Below, piece by piece: positions 17,827 through 25,500 of a stretch of 64,000 nt of DNA (within the stretch, counting starts at the first letter, position 1; each line of letters opens with the position of its first letter). A program made the position numbers and the translations under genes. The stretch is from contig NZ_SBKO01000002.1 of NCBI RefSeq assembly GCF_004122165.1, positions 434,001-498,000 of the forward strand, in the 5' to 3' direction. The notes beneath the pieces were generated by a model. That model ran no database searches. It was given only the letters and a program-made list of their open reading frames with translations, and was not told where the DNA came from. The DNA comes from Flavobacterium amnicola (GTDB lineage Bacteria; Bacteroidota; Bacteroidia; Flavobacteriales; Flavobacteriaceae).

Positions 17827-19134
17827 CTATTTATCGTTTTTAGGGACTCTCAACAACAATAACAGTCCAATAACAAAGAAAATACCAAGAAACACTATAG
17901 AATTTCGCATAGAACCCGTTACTTGATAAATAATACCGTAAACTGACATTCCAATCACAATACCAACTTTTTCGGTCACATCATAAAAACTAAAATACGA
18001 AGCTGTATCTGTTGTTTCAGGCAAAAATTTTGAATAGGTAGAACGGGCTAAGGATTGAATTCCGCCCATTACCAATCCGACAAAACCTGCAACTCCATAA
18101 AATTGATTTGGCGTTTCTACAAAATAAGCTACTAAGCAAAGAACTACCCAAAAGGCATTCAAAAAAATCAATGTATTAATATTTCCAAACTTTCCAGATG
18201 CTCTAGAAGTTAAAAAAGCACCAATAACCGCAACGATTTGTATCACCAATATACTTATGATTAAACCGGTAGTTTTTTGACTATCAGTTTCCCAATTTAT
18301 TTCCTCAGCACCAAAATAGGTTGCTACAAGCATTACCGTTTGTACCGCCATAATAAAAACAAAATAGCTTGTCAAATAACGTCTTAAAACAAGGTTTTTT
18401 TTGACATCCTTCCAAACTAGTTTCAACTCATCAAACCCATCAAACAATACCGCTCTCGTTACTTTATGTCCTGTTGAAACTCCTTTAGGTAAATAATAGT
18501 AGCTAATATGACTAAATCCGATCCACCAAATTCCCACCAATACAAAAGAATAACGCATCATTTCGATTTTATCTTCTAGAGGAGCCTCTTTGGGTACCGA
18601 CATAACCATCGCTAAATTGATAACTAATAAAATGGTACTACCAATATATCCCATTGAAAATCCACGTGCACTCACTCTGTCCTGTTGTTCTGGAAAAGCG
18701 ATGTCTGGTAAATAAGAGTTATAGAACACCAAACTTGCCCAAAAACCTACCAATCCAAATAAATAAATCGTATAACTAATAAAAAAATTATCAATAGTAA
18801 ACCAATAGAGACCGATACAAGATAGCCCTCCCATGTAGCAGAAAAAACGTAAGAACGCTAATTTATTACCCACATAATCGGCTATACCAGATAAGATTGG
18901 AGAAATAAACGCTACAATTAAAAAAGCCAATGCTGTAACAAATGTTATCATGGCAGTACCTTTAAAATGATAGCCGTAAACATCTACATAATCTCTGTTT
19001 TTTTGAGCAAAAATGGCTTCGTAAAATATTGGAAATATGGCAGAAGCAATCACTAAACTATATACCGAATTAGCCCAATCATAGAAAGCCCAAGCATTTA
19101 ATAATTTTTTATCTCCTTTTTGTAATGGTTGCAT
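17827..19134 (-). CDS. MFS transporter, UMF1 (Atg22-like) family
   Basis: The 435-residue protein is predicted to cross the inner membrane about 12 times. The N-terminus LNAWAFYDWANSVYSLVI is the signature of the UMF1 branch of the major facilitator superfamily, related to the yeast vacuolar effluxer Atg22. Other familiar pieces are SPILSGIADYVGNK (MFS motif A region) and GGIQSLARSTYSKFLPE. Substrates of bacterial members are not known. It is downstream of the M48 protease gene on the same strand, but a strong terminator separates them. Confidence 0.87.
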   Translation of the reverse strand: MQPLQKGDKKLLNAWAFYDWANSVYSLVIASAIFPIFYEAIFAQKNRDYVDVYGYHFKGTAMITFVTALAFLIVAFISPILSGIADYVGNKLAFLRFFCYMGGLSCIGLYWFTIDNFFISYTIYLFGLVGFWASLVFYNSYLPDIAFPEQQDRVSARGFSMGYIGSTILLVINLAMVMSVPKEAPLEDKIEMMRYSFVLVGIWWIGFSHISYYYLPKGVSTGHKVTRAVLFDGFDELKLVWKDVKKNLVLRRYLTSYFVFIMAVQTVMLVATYFGAEEINWETDSQKTTGLIISILVIQIVAVIGAFLTSRASGKFGNINTLIFLNAFWVVLCLVAYFVETPNQFYGVAGFVGLVMGGIQSLARSTYSKFLPETTDTASYFSFYDVTEKVGIVIGMSVYGIIYQVTGSMRNSIVFLGIFFVIGLLLLLRVPKNDK

Positions 19135-19153
19135 ATAGTATCGTTTTAAGCAT

Positions 19154-19179
19154 AAAAAAAGCCCCGATAATCGGGGCTC
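19154..19179 (-). terminator. Terminator of the M48 protease gene
   Basis: On the minus strand, AGCCCCGATTATCGGGGCT is followed by seven T. The stem is nearly perfect and GC-rich. Confidence 0.88.
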
Positions 19180-19193
19180 CTAAAGTAGTATTT

Positions 19194-20009
19194 TTATTTA
19201 AATGTAACACCAAATTTTTTTGCTTCCACTTTAACTTCCGGAATCATTGCTGTTAAATTCTTAATACGTGTTTCATTACTAGGGTGCGTACTCAAAAACT
19301 CTGGCGGGGCTTGCCCTCCCGATTTAGCCGACATACGTTCCCAAACATATACTGCATTTTCAGGGGCATAACCTGCAATGGCCATTAATAACAATCCGAT
19401 TCTATCTGCTTCACTTTCATGACTTCTGCTAAAAGGCAACATCCCTCCTACTTGAGAAGCCAATCCATAATATTGCATAAATTCTTGTTGTTTTTGTGCT
19501 TCTTGTCCACTAGTCGCTACCGCCACTGCTACTCCACCCACTTGTTGCAACATTCCCGCACTCATACGTTGTTGACCGTGATTCGCTAAGGCGTGAGCCA
19601 CTTCATGCCCCATCACCGCTGCCAATCCAGCATCGTCTTTTGTAATGGGTAAAATACCTGTATACACCACAATCTTTCCTCCTGGCATACACCAAGCATT
19701 TACTTCTTTGCTATCTACAAGGTTATATTCCCAAGCATAATCTTTTAAATAGGTCGGATTTCCATTAGCAGTTAACCACCTTTCAGCAGCCACTTTTATT
19801 TTAGTTCCTATGGTTTCCACTTTTTTAGCATCAGCTGTACCTTTCAAAACTTTATTTTGTGTCAAAAACTGATTGTATTCTTGAAACGCCATTGGAAATA
19901 TTTGACTGTCCGGAACCAATGCCATTGTTTTTGCTCCTGTAAAAGGATTTGTTGCGCAAGCCGCTATCAACAATAATCCCAATCCTGATAACACTATACC
20001 TTTTTTCAT
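19194..20009 (-). CDS. M48-family metalloprotease lipoprotein
   Basis: The 271-residue protein begins with a lipoprotein signal (MKKGIVLSGLGLLLIAAC, lipobox IAAC), so it should be anchored in the envelope. The zinc site is complete: HEVAHALANHG (HExxH) near residue 133 and a downstream glutamate in SHESEADRIG. This is the compact periplasmic layout of the Oma1/BepA-like M48 group, without membrane helices. Relatives degrade or refold damaged envelope proteins. It is divergent from the following hydrolase gene and is followed by its own terminator, so it is a single-gene unit. Confidence 0.92.
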   Translation of the reverse strand: MKKGIVLSGLGLLLIAACATNPFTGAKTMALVPDSQIFPMAFQEYNQFLTQNKVLKGTADAKKVETIGTKIKVAAERWLTANGNPTYLKDYAWEYNLVDSKEVNAWCMPGGKIVVYTGILPITKDDAGLAAVMGHEVAHALANHGQQRMSAGMLQQVGGVAVAVATSGQEAQKQQEFMQYYGLASQVGGMLPFSRSHESEADRIGLLLMAIAGYAPENAVYVWERMSAKSGGQAPPEFLSTHPSNETRIKNLTAMIPEVKVEAKKFGVTFK

Positions 20010-20160
20010 TTTTAGTTTGTTTTATACTGTAGTAAAATTAATGCAATTTTTGATAAAACGCTAATCTTACTTCTAAAGTATTTTATGATTAATTTAAGAT
20101 TCAAAATTCATACCAAAAAATAAAAAGAATTAAATTGCAGTATAATTTAATCAAGCTATT

Positions 20161-21015
20161 TTGAAGCCAAAAAAGAAACAAGGAATTGAAGTTCCCAAAT
20201 TTTTAATCTATTCACTTCAGACAATTCAGTTTTTTTCGACTGATTTAGCCACAAAAGTTGGGGCGAAAATTTTCACGACTCCTATAAAACACAAAACACC
20301 GAATCGGGAGGTAAAGATGGATACGAATTCCAAACAAGAAAAGATTTTTGTTTCTAAAATCAACAAGAGCGTGGTAGTCTATCATTATGGGAATAGCCCT
20401 AAAAAAGTACTTTTAGTTCATGGCTGGTCAGGTAGAGGGACACAATTAGTCAAGTTTGCTGATGAATTAGTGGCCAAAGGATATTCCACTATTAGTTATG
20501 ATGCTCCTGCCCATGGAAAATCAGGAACTACCACGACACTAATGCCAGAATTTATTGCAACCAATTTAGAATTGGAAAGACTTTATGGCCCTTTTGAATT
20601 TGCAATTGGACATTCGCTTGGTGGCATGTCATTATTAAACTCGGTTAAAAGAGGTTTACAACTTAAAAAATTAGTAGTGATTGGAAGTGGTGATAAAATC
20701 ATTGACATCCTTCATGAATTCGTTAGAAAGCTACAATTAAAACCGATAATAGCGGAAAAAATGAGACTCCTTTTTGAGAAAAATTTTGGAGAACCAATGG
20801 AAAATTACGCTGCACATGTAGCTGCTAAAGAAGTGAAAATTCCGACCCTAGTCATACATGATGAGAACGATTACGAAGTACCTATTAGCTGTGGAATTAA
20901 CATTCACAAGCATTTATCCAATGGAGAAATGTTCGTTACTCAAAAATTAGGTCATCGTAAAATATTAGGAGATGAAAAAGTAATTATTAAAACCCTAACT
21001 TTTATCCATGAATAA
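20161..21015 (+). CDS. Alpha/beta hydrolase
   Basis: The product is 284 residues with the alpha/beta hydrolase fold: LLVHGWSGRGTQLV (oxyanion region), YDAPAHGKS, the nucleophile elbow GHSLGGMS, a likely acid in VIHDENDYEVP, and the catalytic His in LGHRKIL. Substrate unknown. Start is uncertain. TTG 20161 gives an N-terminal 50 residues (IYSLQTIQFFSTDLATKVG...) of the kind I associate with this family, but it is part of the string TATTTTG, which looks like a promoter box with one base missing. The next in-frame ATG (20317) would remove that segment. The end overlaps the msrB gene by 8 bases, which indicates translational coupling. Confidence 0.82.
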   Translation: MKPKKKQGIEVPKFLIYSLQTIQFFSTDLATKVGAKIFTTPIKHKTPNREVKMDTNSKQEKIFVSKINKSVVVYHYGNSPKKVLLVHGWSGRGTQLVKFADELVAKGYSTISYDAPAHGKSGTTTTLMPEFIATNLELERLYGPFEFAIGHSLGGMSLLNSVKRGLQLKKLVVIGSGDKIIDILHEFVRKLQLKPIIAEKMRLLFEKNFGEPMENYAAHVAAKEVKIPTLVIHDENDYEVPISCGINIHKHLSNGEMFVTQKLGHRKILGDEKVIIKTLTFIHE

Positions 21016-21490
21016 TCTATCTAAATACCTCGTATTATTTTTATTTTTAAGCATTCAATCGTGTATTGGTCAGGAAAAAAGAACATCAAAAAAGAAACCT
21101 ATGGAATATGAAATTGTAAAAACTGATGCCGAATGGAAAGCCCAATTAGGCGAAGAACGTTATAGAATACTTAGAGAAAAAGGAACCGAATTTGCCCATA
21201 CTGGTGAGTACAATTTGCATTTTGAAAAAGGAACCTATGCCTGCGGAGCGTGTCAAGAGCCTTTATTTAAAAGTGATGCCAAATTCAAATCAGAATGCGG
21301 ATGGCCTTCTTTTGATGAAGCGATTCCAGGAAAAGTAGAGTACAAAAAAGATACAACTTACGGAATGCAGCGAACTGAGATTTTATGCGCCAAATGCGGC
21401 GGACATTTAGGGCATGTTTTTGATGATGGTCCAACCAAAACGGGTACTCGTTTTTGTGTAAATTCTCTTTCAATCGATTTCAAAAAGTAA
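21008..21490 (+). CDS. msrB: Peptide-methionine (R)-S-oxide reductase, exported
   Basis: The 160-residue protein reduces the R form of methionine sulfoxide in proteins. The MsrB domain (about residues 35-160) has both zinc CxxC pairs (CGACQEPLF and CAKCGGH), the CGWPSFDEAI strand, GHVFDDGP and the catalytic cysteine in TRFCVNS. The N-terminus is a signal sequence ending in SIQSC, so it is probably a lipoprotein acting on oxidised envelope proteins. It overlaps the hydrolase gene by 8 bases. A second exported MsrB is encoded at 36633-37178. Confidence 0.93.
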   Translation: MNNLSKYLVLFLFLSIQSCIGQEKRTSKKKPMEYEIVKTDAEWKAQLGEERYRILREKGTEFAHTGEYNLHFEKGTYACGACQEPLFKSDAKFKSECGWPSFDEAIPGKVEYKKDTTYGMQRTEILCAKCGGHLGHVFDDGPTKTGTRFCVNSLSIDFKK

Positions 21491-21554
21491 TATTTTATTG
21501 TGGTTCTTATTAAATTTACTTAATTTGCATTGATTAACAATACCTATTTATAGA

Positions 21555-23327
21555 ATGACCAACATTACCCGCTTATTTGATTTCCCTTATTATCAACTAG
21601 ATAAACAAAATTTACCTGACGCTTTAGTCACTAAGCAAAATGGAGAATGGGTTAAAACCTCTACTCAAGAATACATTGACAAAGCCAATGCCTTATCAAG
21701 AGCGCTTATTACTATAGGTGTTGAAAAAAATGATAAAATTGCAATTATTTCTTCCAATAATAGAACTGAATGGAATATTATGGACATCGGAGTGCTTCAA
21801 ACTGGCGCACAAACTGTTCCTATTTACCCAACGATTTCAGAAGAAGATTATGAATATATTTTAAATCACTCCGAATCAAAATATTGTTTTGTTTCTGATT
21901 TAGAAGTTTTAAAGAAACTTAATGCGATCAAGGGAAATGTGCCTTCATTAATTGGAGTTTACACTTTCAACGAAATACCAGGCGAAAAACATTGGTCTGA
22001 TCTATTAGCGATTGGAAAAGATACTTCTACTCAAAATTATGTGGAAGAAAGAAAAAACAACGTAAAACCAACCGATTTAGCAACGATCATCTACACTTCA
22101 GGAACTACTGGTAAACCAAAAGGCGTTATGTTGTCTCACAACAATATTGTTTCTAATGTTTTAGACAGTAACGAAAGAATTCCTTTAGCAGCAGGAAATA
22201 ACAAAGCAATGAGCTTTTTACCTATTTGCCATATCTTTGAAAGAGTTATTTTATATATCTACCAATACAATTCTATCTCAATCTATTTTGCAGAATCGTT
22301 AGATAAAATTTCCGATAACTTTAAAGAGGTTAAACCGGATGTTTTTTCAGTAGTACCAAGGCTTTTAGAAAAGGTATACGACAAAATATATGCCAAGGGT
22401 GCCGAATTAACTGGAATTAAAAAGAAACTTTTCTTTTGGGCAATTGATTTAGGATTAAAATTTGAACCTTATGGCCAAAACGGTTGGTGGTACGAATTTC
22501 AGCTTAAAATTGCACGCAAGCTCATCTTTAGTAAATGGAAAGAAGGATTGGGAGGAAATATTCAAGTCATGGTTTCGGGAAGTGCTGCATTACAACCTAG
22601 ATTAACGCGTGTTTTTGCCGCAGCCGGAATGCCTGTTATGGAAGGATACGGATTAACCGAAACTTCTCCTGTTATTTCTGTAAATGATATGCGTAATGGT
22701 AACTTCAGGGTTGGGACAGTTGGAAAACTGATTAAAAACGTTGAAGTGAAAATTGCTGAAGATGGAGAAATACTTTGTAAAGGACCTAATGTGATGATGG
22801 GTTATTTCAAAGATGAAAAACAAACCGCCGAAGTCATCAAAGAGGGTTATTTTCATACGGGAGATATTGGAGAATTTGACAAGGATGGTTTCCTTCGAAT
22901 TACCGATCGTAAAAAAGAAATGTTTAAAACCTCTGGTGGAAAATATATTGCACCTCAGCTTTTAGAAAATACCATGAAACAATCTCGTTTTATCGAGCAA
23001 ATTATGGTTATTGGCGACGGACAAAAAATGCCGGCAGCCTTCATTCAACCTGCTTTCGATTTTGTAAAAGAATGGGCCAAACTACATAACATTACTTTAG
23101 GAGAAACCAATGAAGAAATCATCAGTAATCCAAAAGTAATCGATAGAATTCAGGAAGAAGTAAACGAATTGAATAAAAAATTCGGAAATTGGGAGCAAAT
23201 CAAACGCTTTGAATTGACTCCTGATCTATGGACAATTCCAGCGGGACACCTTACACCAACTTTAAAATTAAAACGTAAAGTAGTCCTTGAAAAATACAAA
23301 GGTCTTTACGACAGAATATACAACTAA
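21555..23327 (+). CDS. Long-chain acyl-CoA synthetase (AMP-forming ligase)
   Basis: The 590-residue protein is an ANL-superfamily adenylating enzyme of the FadD15/FAA type. Motifs in order: IIYTSGTTGKPKGVMLSH (ATP phosphate loop), a YGLTETSP adenine motif near residue 365, HTGDIGEFDKDGFLRITDRKKEM (hinge), and GGKYIAPQ. It activates fatty acids to acyl-CoA and could feed the beta-oxidation operon at 25501-30902, though it is a separate transcription unit. The C-terminal PTLKLKRK is the usual position of the catalytic lysine. A hydrolase lipoprotein gene follows after 12 bases. Confidence 0.92.
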   Translation: MTNITRLFDFPYYQLDKQNLPDALVTKQNGEWVKTSTQEYIDKANALSRALITIGVEKNDKIAIISSNNRTEWNIMDIGVLQTGAQTVPIYPTISEEDYEYILNHSESKYCFVSDLEVLKKLNAIKGNVPSLIGVYTFNEIPGEKHWSDLLAIGKDTSTQNYVEERKNNVKPTDLATIIYTSGTTGKPKGVMLSHNNIVSNVLDSNERIPLAAGNNKAMSFLPICHIFERVILYIYQYNSISIYFAESLDKISDNFKEVKPDVFSVVPRLLEKVYDKIYAKGAELTGIKKKLFFWAIDLGLKFEPYGQNGWWYEFQLKIARKLIFSKWKEGLGGNIQVMVSGSAALQPRLTRVFAAAGMPVMEGYGLTETSPVISVNDMRNGNFRVGTVGKLIKNVEVKIAEDGEILCKGPNVMMGYFKDEKQTAEVIKEGYFHTGDIGEFDKDGFLRITDRKKEMFKTSGGKYIAPQLLENTMKQSRFIEQIMVIGDGQKMPAAFIQPAFDFVKEWAKLHNITLGETNEEIISNPKVIDRIQEEVNELNKKFGNWEQIKRFELTPDLWTIPAGHLTPTLKLKRKVVLEKYKGLYDRIYN

Positions 23328-23339
23328 AAACCACCCGTT

Positions 23340-24389
23340 ATGAAACTTAAATTACTTCTTTGTTTTTCACTATTCACAGTACTATTGTCGGGTTGTAAAA
23401 ACAAGGAAGACAATTGTAAGAACGACTACTTAGACTTCTCTCAAAGAGACGACCAAGCCACAGGCGGGATCAAAATGATTCCGATTAAAACTCCTGCTGG
23501 CGAATTTAAAGTGTGGACAAAACGTGTAGGTAACAATCCTAAAATCAAAGTACTGCTACTTCATGGTGGTCCAGGCGTAACACACGAATTATACGAATGC
23601 TTTGATGGTTTCTTTCCTAATGAAGGGGTTGAATACATCTATTATGATCAATTAGGTTCCTATTACAGCGATCAACCAAATGATACTCGCCTGTGGACCA
23701 ACGAACGTTTTGTAGAAGAAGTAGAACAAGTCAGAATCGCACTTGGTTTAAACAAAGACAACTTCTATTTGTTAGGACAATCTTGGGGCGGAATTCTTGC
23801 CATGGAGTATGCCTTCAAATACCAAAACAATTTAAAGGGACTCATCATTTCCAACATGATGGCCAGCGCTCCTGAATATAACAAATATGCAGAAGAAGTA
23901 TTAGGGCCAAAACTTCCAAAAGAAGTCTTTGAACAAATCAAAACGTTTGAAAAAAACAAAGATTATAAGAATCCAAAATATGCTGATCTCCTTTTCAAAT
24001 ATTATTACACGGAACACATTCTGAGAAAACCATTAAACGAATGGCCAGAAGCAGTCAATCGTTGTTTTAAACACATGAACCCTAATGTATATATTTATAT
24101 GCAAGGCCCGAGTGAATTCGGAATTACAGGAGATGCTACTTTAAAGAATTGGGATGTAAAAGACCAACTAAAAACGATTACTGTTCCAACCCTAGTCATT
24201 GGAGCTAAGCACGACACTATGGATCCAAAACATATGGAATGGATGTCGAAAGAAGTGCAAAACGGACGTTTTTTATTTTGCGCCAACGGAAGTCACCTTT
24301 CCCAATATGACGATCAAAAAACATACATTCCAGGAGTAATCAAATTCCTAAAAGATGTAGACCAAAATAATTTCCATCCTAAAAAATAA
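23340..24389 (+). CDS. Proline iminopeptidase-family alpha/beta hydrolase lipoprotein
   Basis: The 349-residue protein starts with a lipoprotein signal (FSLFTVLLSGCKNKED). It has the S33 peptidase features HGGPG (oxyanion), YDQLGSYYSDQP, the nucleophile elbow GQSWGG, a probable acid in GAKHDTMDP and a catalytic His in GSHLSQYDD. Relatives remove N-terminal proline or hydrolyse related small amides and esters. It sits 12 bases behind the acyl-CoA ligase gene and is probably co-transcribed with it; a functional link is not evident. Confidence 0.87.
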   Translation: MKLKLLLCFSLFTVLLSGCKNKEDNCKNDYLDFSQRDDQATGGIKMIPIKTPAGEFKVWTKRVGNNPKIKVLLLHGGPGVTHELYECFDGFFPNEGVEYIYYDQLGSYYSDQPNDTRLWTNERFVEEVEQVRIALGLNKDNFYLLGQSWGGILAMEYAFKYQNNLKGLIISNMMASAPEYNKYAEEVLGPKLPKEVFEQIKTFEKNKDYKNPKYADLLFKYYYTEHILRKPLNEWPEAVNRCFKHMNPNVYIYMQGPSEFGITGDATLKNWDVKDQLKTITVPTLVIGAKHDTMDPKHMEWMSKEVQNGRFLFCANGSHLSQYDDQKTYIPGVIKFLKDVDQNNFHPKK

Positions 24390-24455
24390 TTACCTAACAA
24401 TCAGTTTGTTAAATAATTTTCTTAAATTCACAAGACTAACCAAAAACAAATAAAG

Positions 24456-24839
24456 ATGAATTTAAAAAATTTTATTATCGGAGGAATTGTGGGCGGTATC
24501 GCCAATTTCATTTTAGGTGGTTTATTTTACCAAGTAGTGTTCCCTACACTTTATCCACCCACTCCAGACATGAAAATGAGTTTCATTGCTATGGGCTGTT
24601 TAACCTTTGGCTTTTTGATTTCTTATATCTTTAACAAATGGGCAGGCATTACCACTTTTGCTTCTGGAGCAATGGCTGGTGCAATCATTGGTTTCTTTTA
24701 TGGATTATCGATGAACTTTTTTATGTATTCTGGAATGCAGTTAAACATACAAAATTTTGCTATTGATTCTGTAGTGAATATCCTTATGGGAACCGGCGTA
24801 GGTGGTGCAGTCGGTTTTATATTGGGCAAATTCAAATAA
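24456..24839 (+). CDS. Small integral membrane protein, unknown function
   Basis: The 127-residue protein appears to have four membrane helices (about residues 5-27, 42-62, 66-90, 105-125), joined by short loops and rich in glycine (GGIVGGIANFILGGLFYQ, GTGVGGAVGFILGKF). I do not recognise the family. Glycine-rich small-xxx-small patterns suggest tight helix packing. It is 66 bases after the S33 hydrolase gene and ends at a terminator. Confidence 0.75.
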   Translation: MNLKNFIIGGIVGGIANFILGGLFYQVVFPTLYPPTPDMKMSFIAMGCLTFGFLISYIFNKWAGITTFASGAMAGAIIGFFYGLSMNFFMYSGMQLNIQNFAIDSVVNILMGTGVGGAVGFILGKFK

Positions 24840-24860
24840 AATTCAAAACCTTATATCGCT

Positions 24861-24888
24861 AAAACTCCCTCCAATAAGGGAGTTTTTT
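24861..24888 (+). terminator. Terminator after the small membrane protein gene
   Basis: AAAACTCCCT (24861-24870) pairs with AGGGAGTTTT around a short loop, followed by a T-run. Confidence 0.85.
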
Positions 24889-24947
24889 ATTTAAGAGATA
24901 ATCTGAAAAAAAATATAAATTTATTATGCACGCATAGTATTTTTTTG

Positions 24948-24955
24948 TATATTTG
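24948..24955 (+). promoter_or_regulatory. Promoter -7 box of the MarR/fad operon
   Basis: TATATTTG is an exact TAnnTTTG match, about 95 bases before the marR-type ATG. No TTG is found at the usual upstream distance, which would suit an activator-dependent or weak promoter. Confidence 0.55.
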
Positions 24956-24963
24956 ATTTTTCA

Positions 24964-25001
24964 ATTTCAAATATGAAATCGTAACTAGTAAAAATTAGTT
25001 A
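24964..25001 (+). promoter_or_regulatory. Two inverted repeats in the MarR leader, candidate operators
   Basis: ATTTCA-N4-TGAAAT (24964-24979) begins about 8 bases after the -7 box. TAACTA-N8-TAGTTA (24982-25001) follows directly. Their size and position at and just after the expected transcription start fit autorepression by the MarR protein encoded next; this is inference. Confidence 0.4.
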
Positions 25002-25049
25002 AAAAAAAGCGGTACCATATATGACTTTTAGAAAATAGAATTTCCAAAC

Positions 25050-25493
25050 ATGAAAGATAAAACTATAGATTATGTACTTCGAGCTACTTGGCAAGCAGTG
25101 TCTAGAATGTACAACGAAGAAGCAACAAAATACGGCGGTTCAATGGCTGTAGGATTTGCCCTTTTAAGTATCGATAAAGAAGATGGAACGCCATCAACTA
25201 ATATAAGTAGCCGCATGGGTATGGAACCGACAAGTTTGACCCGTACACTTAAATCAATGGAAGAAAAAGGTTTGATTTACCGAAAACCAAATCCTAATGA
25301 CGGTCGCGGTGTGCTTATTTATTTAACCGAAGAAGGGAAACAAAAAAGAGCCCTTTCAAAAGAAACGGTATTGCAATTTAACGAAACGGTCCGAAAAAAT
25401 ATTTCCACTGAAAAAATTGAGCACTTTATGGAAGTAGCCGACGTAATTAACGAATTAATTCAAGATAAAAATATATTCAATCAACCAGAATAA
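25050..25493 (+). CDS. MarR-family transcriptional regulator
   Basis: The 147-residue winged-helix protein has the MarR layout: a helical dimerisation N-terminus, a recognition helix region (SSRMGMEPTSLTRTLKSMEEKGLIYR) and the wing KPNPNDGRGVLIYLTEEGK with the conserved D-x-R. It lies 7 bases upstream of the beta-oxidation genes and heads that operon, so it very probably senses fatty acyl-CoA or fatty acid and controls the operon. The ligand is inferred from context only. Confidence 0.9.
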   Translation: MKDKTIDYVLRATWQAVSRMYNEEATKYGGSMAVGFALLSIDKEDGTPSTNISSRMGMEPTSLTRTLKSMEEKGLIYRKPNPNDGRGVLIYLTEEGKQKRALSKETVLQFNETVRKNISTEKIEHFMEVADVINELIQDKNIFNQPE

Positions 25494-25500
25494 TTAAAAA

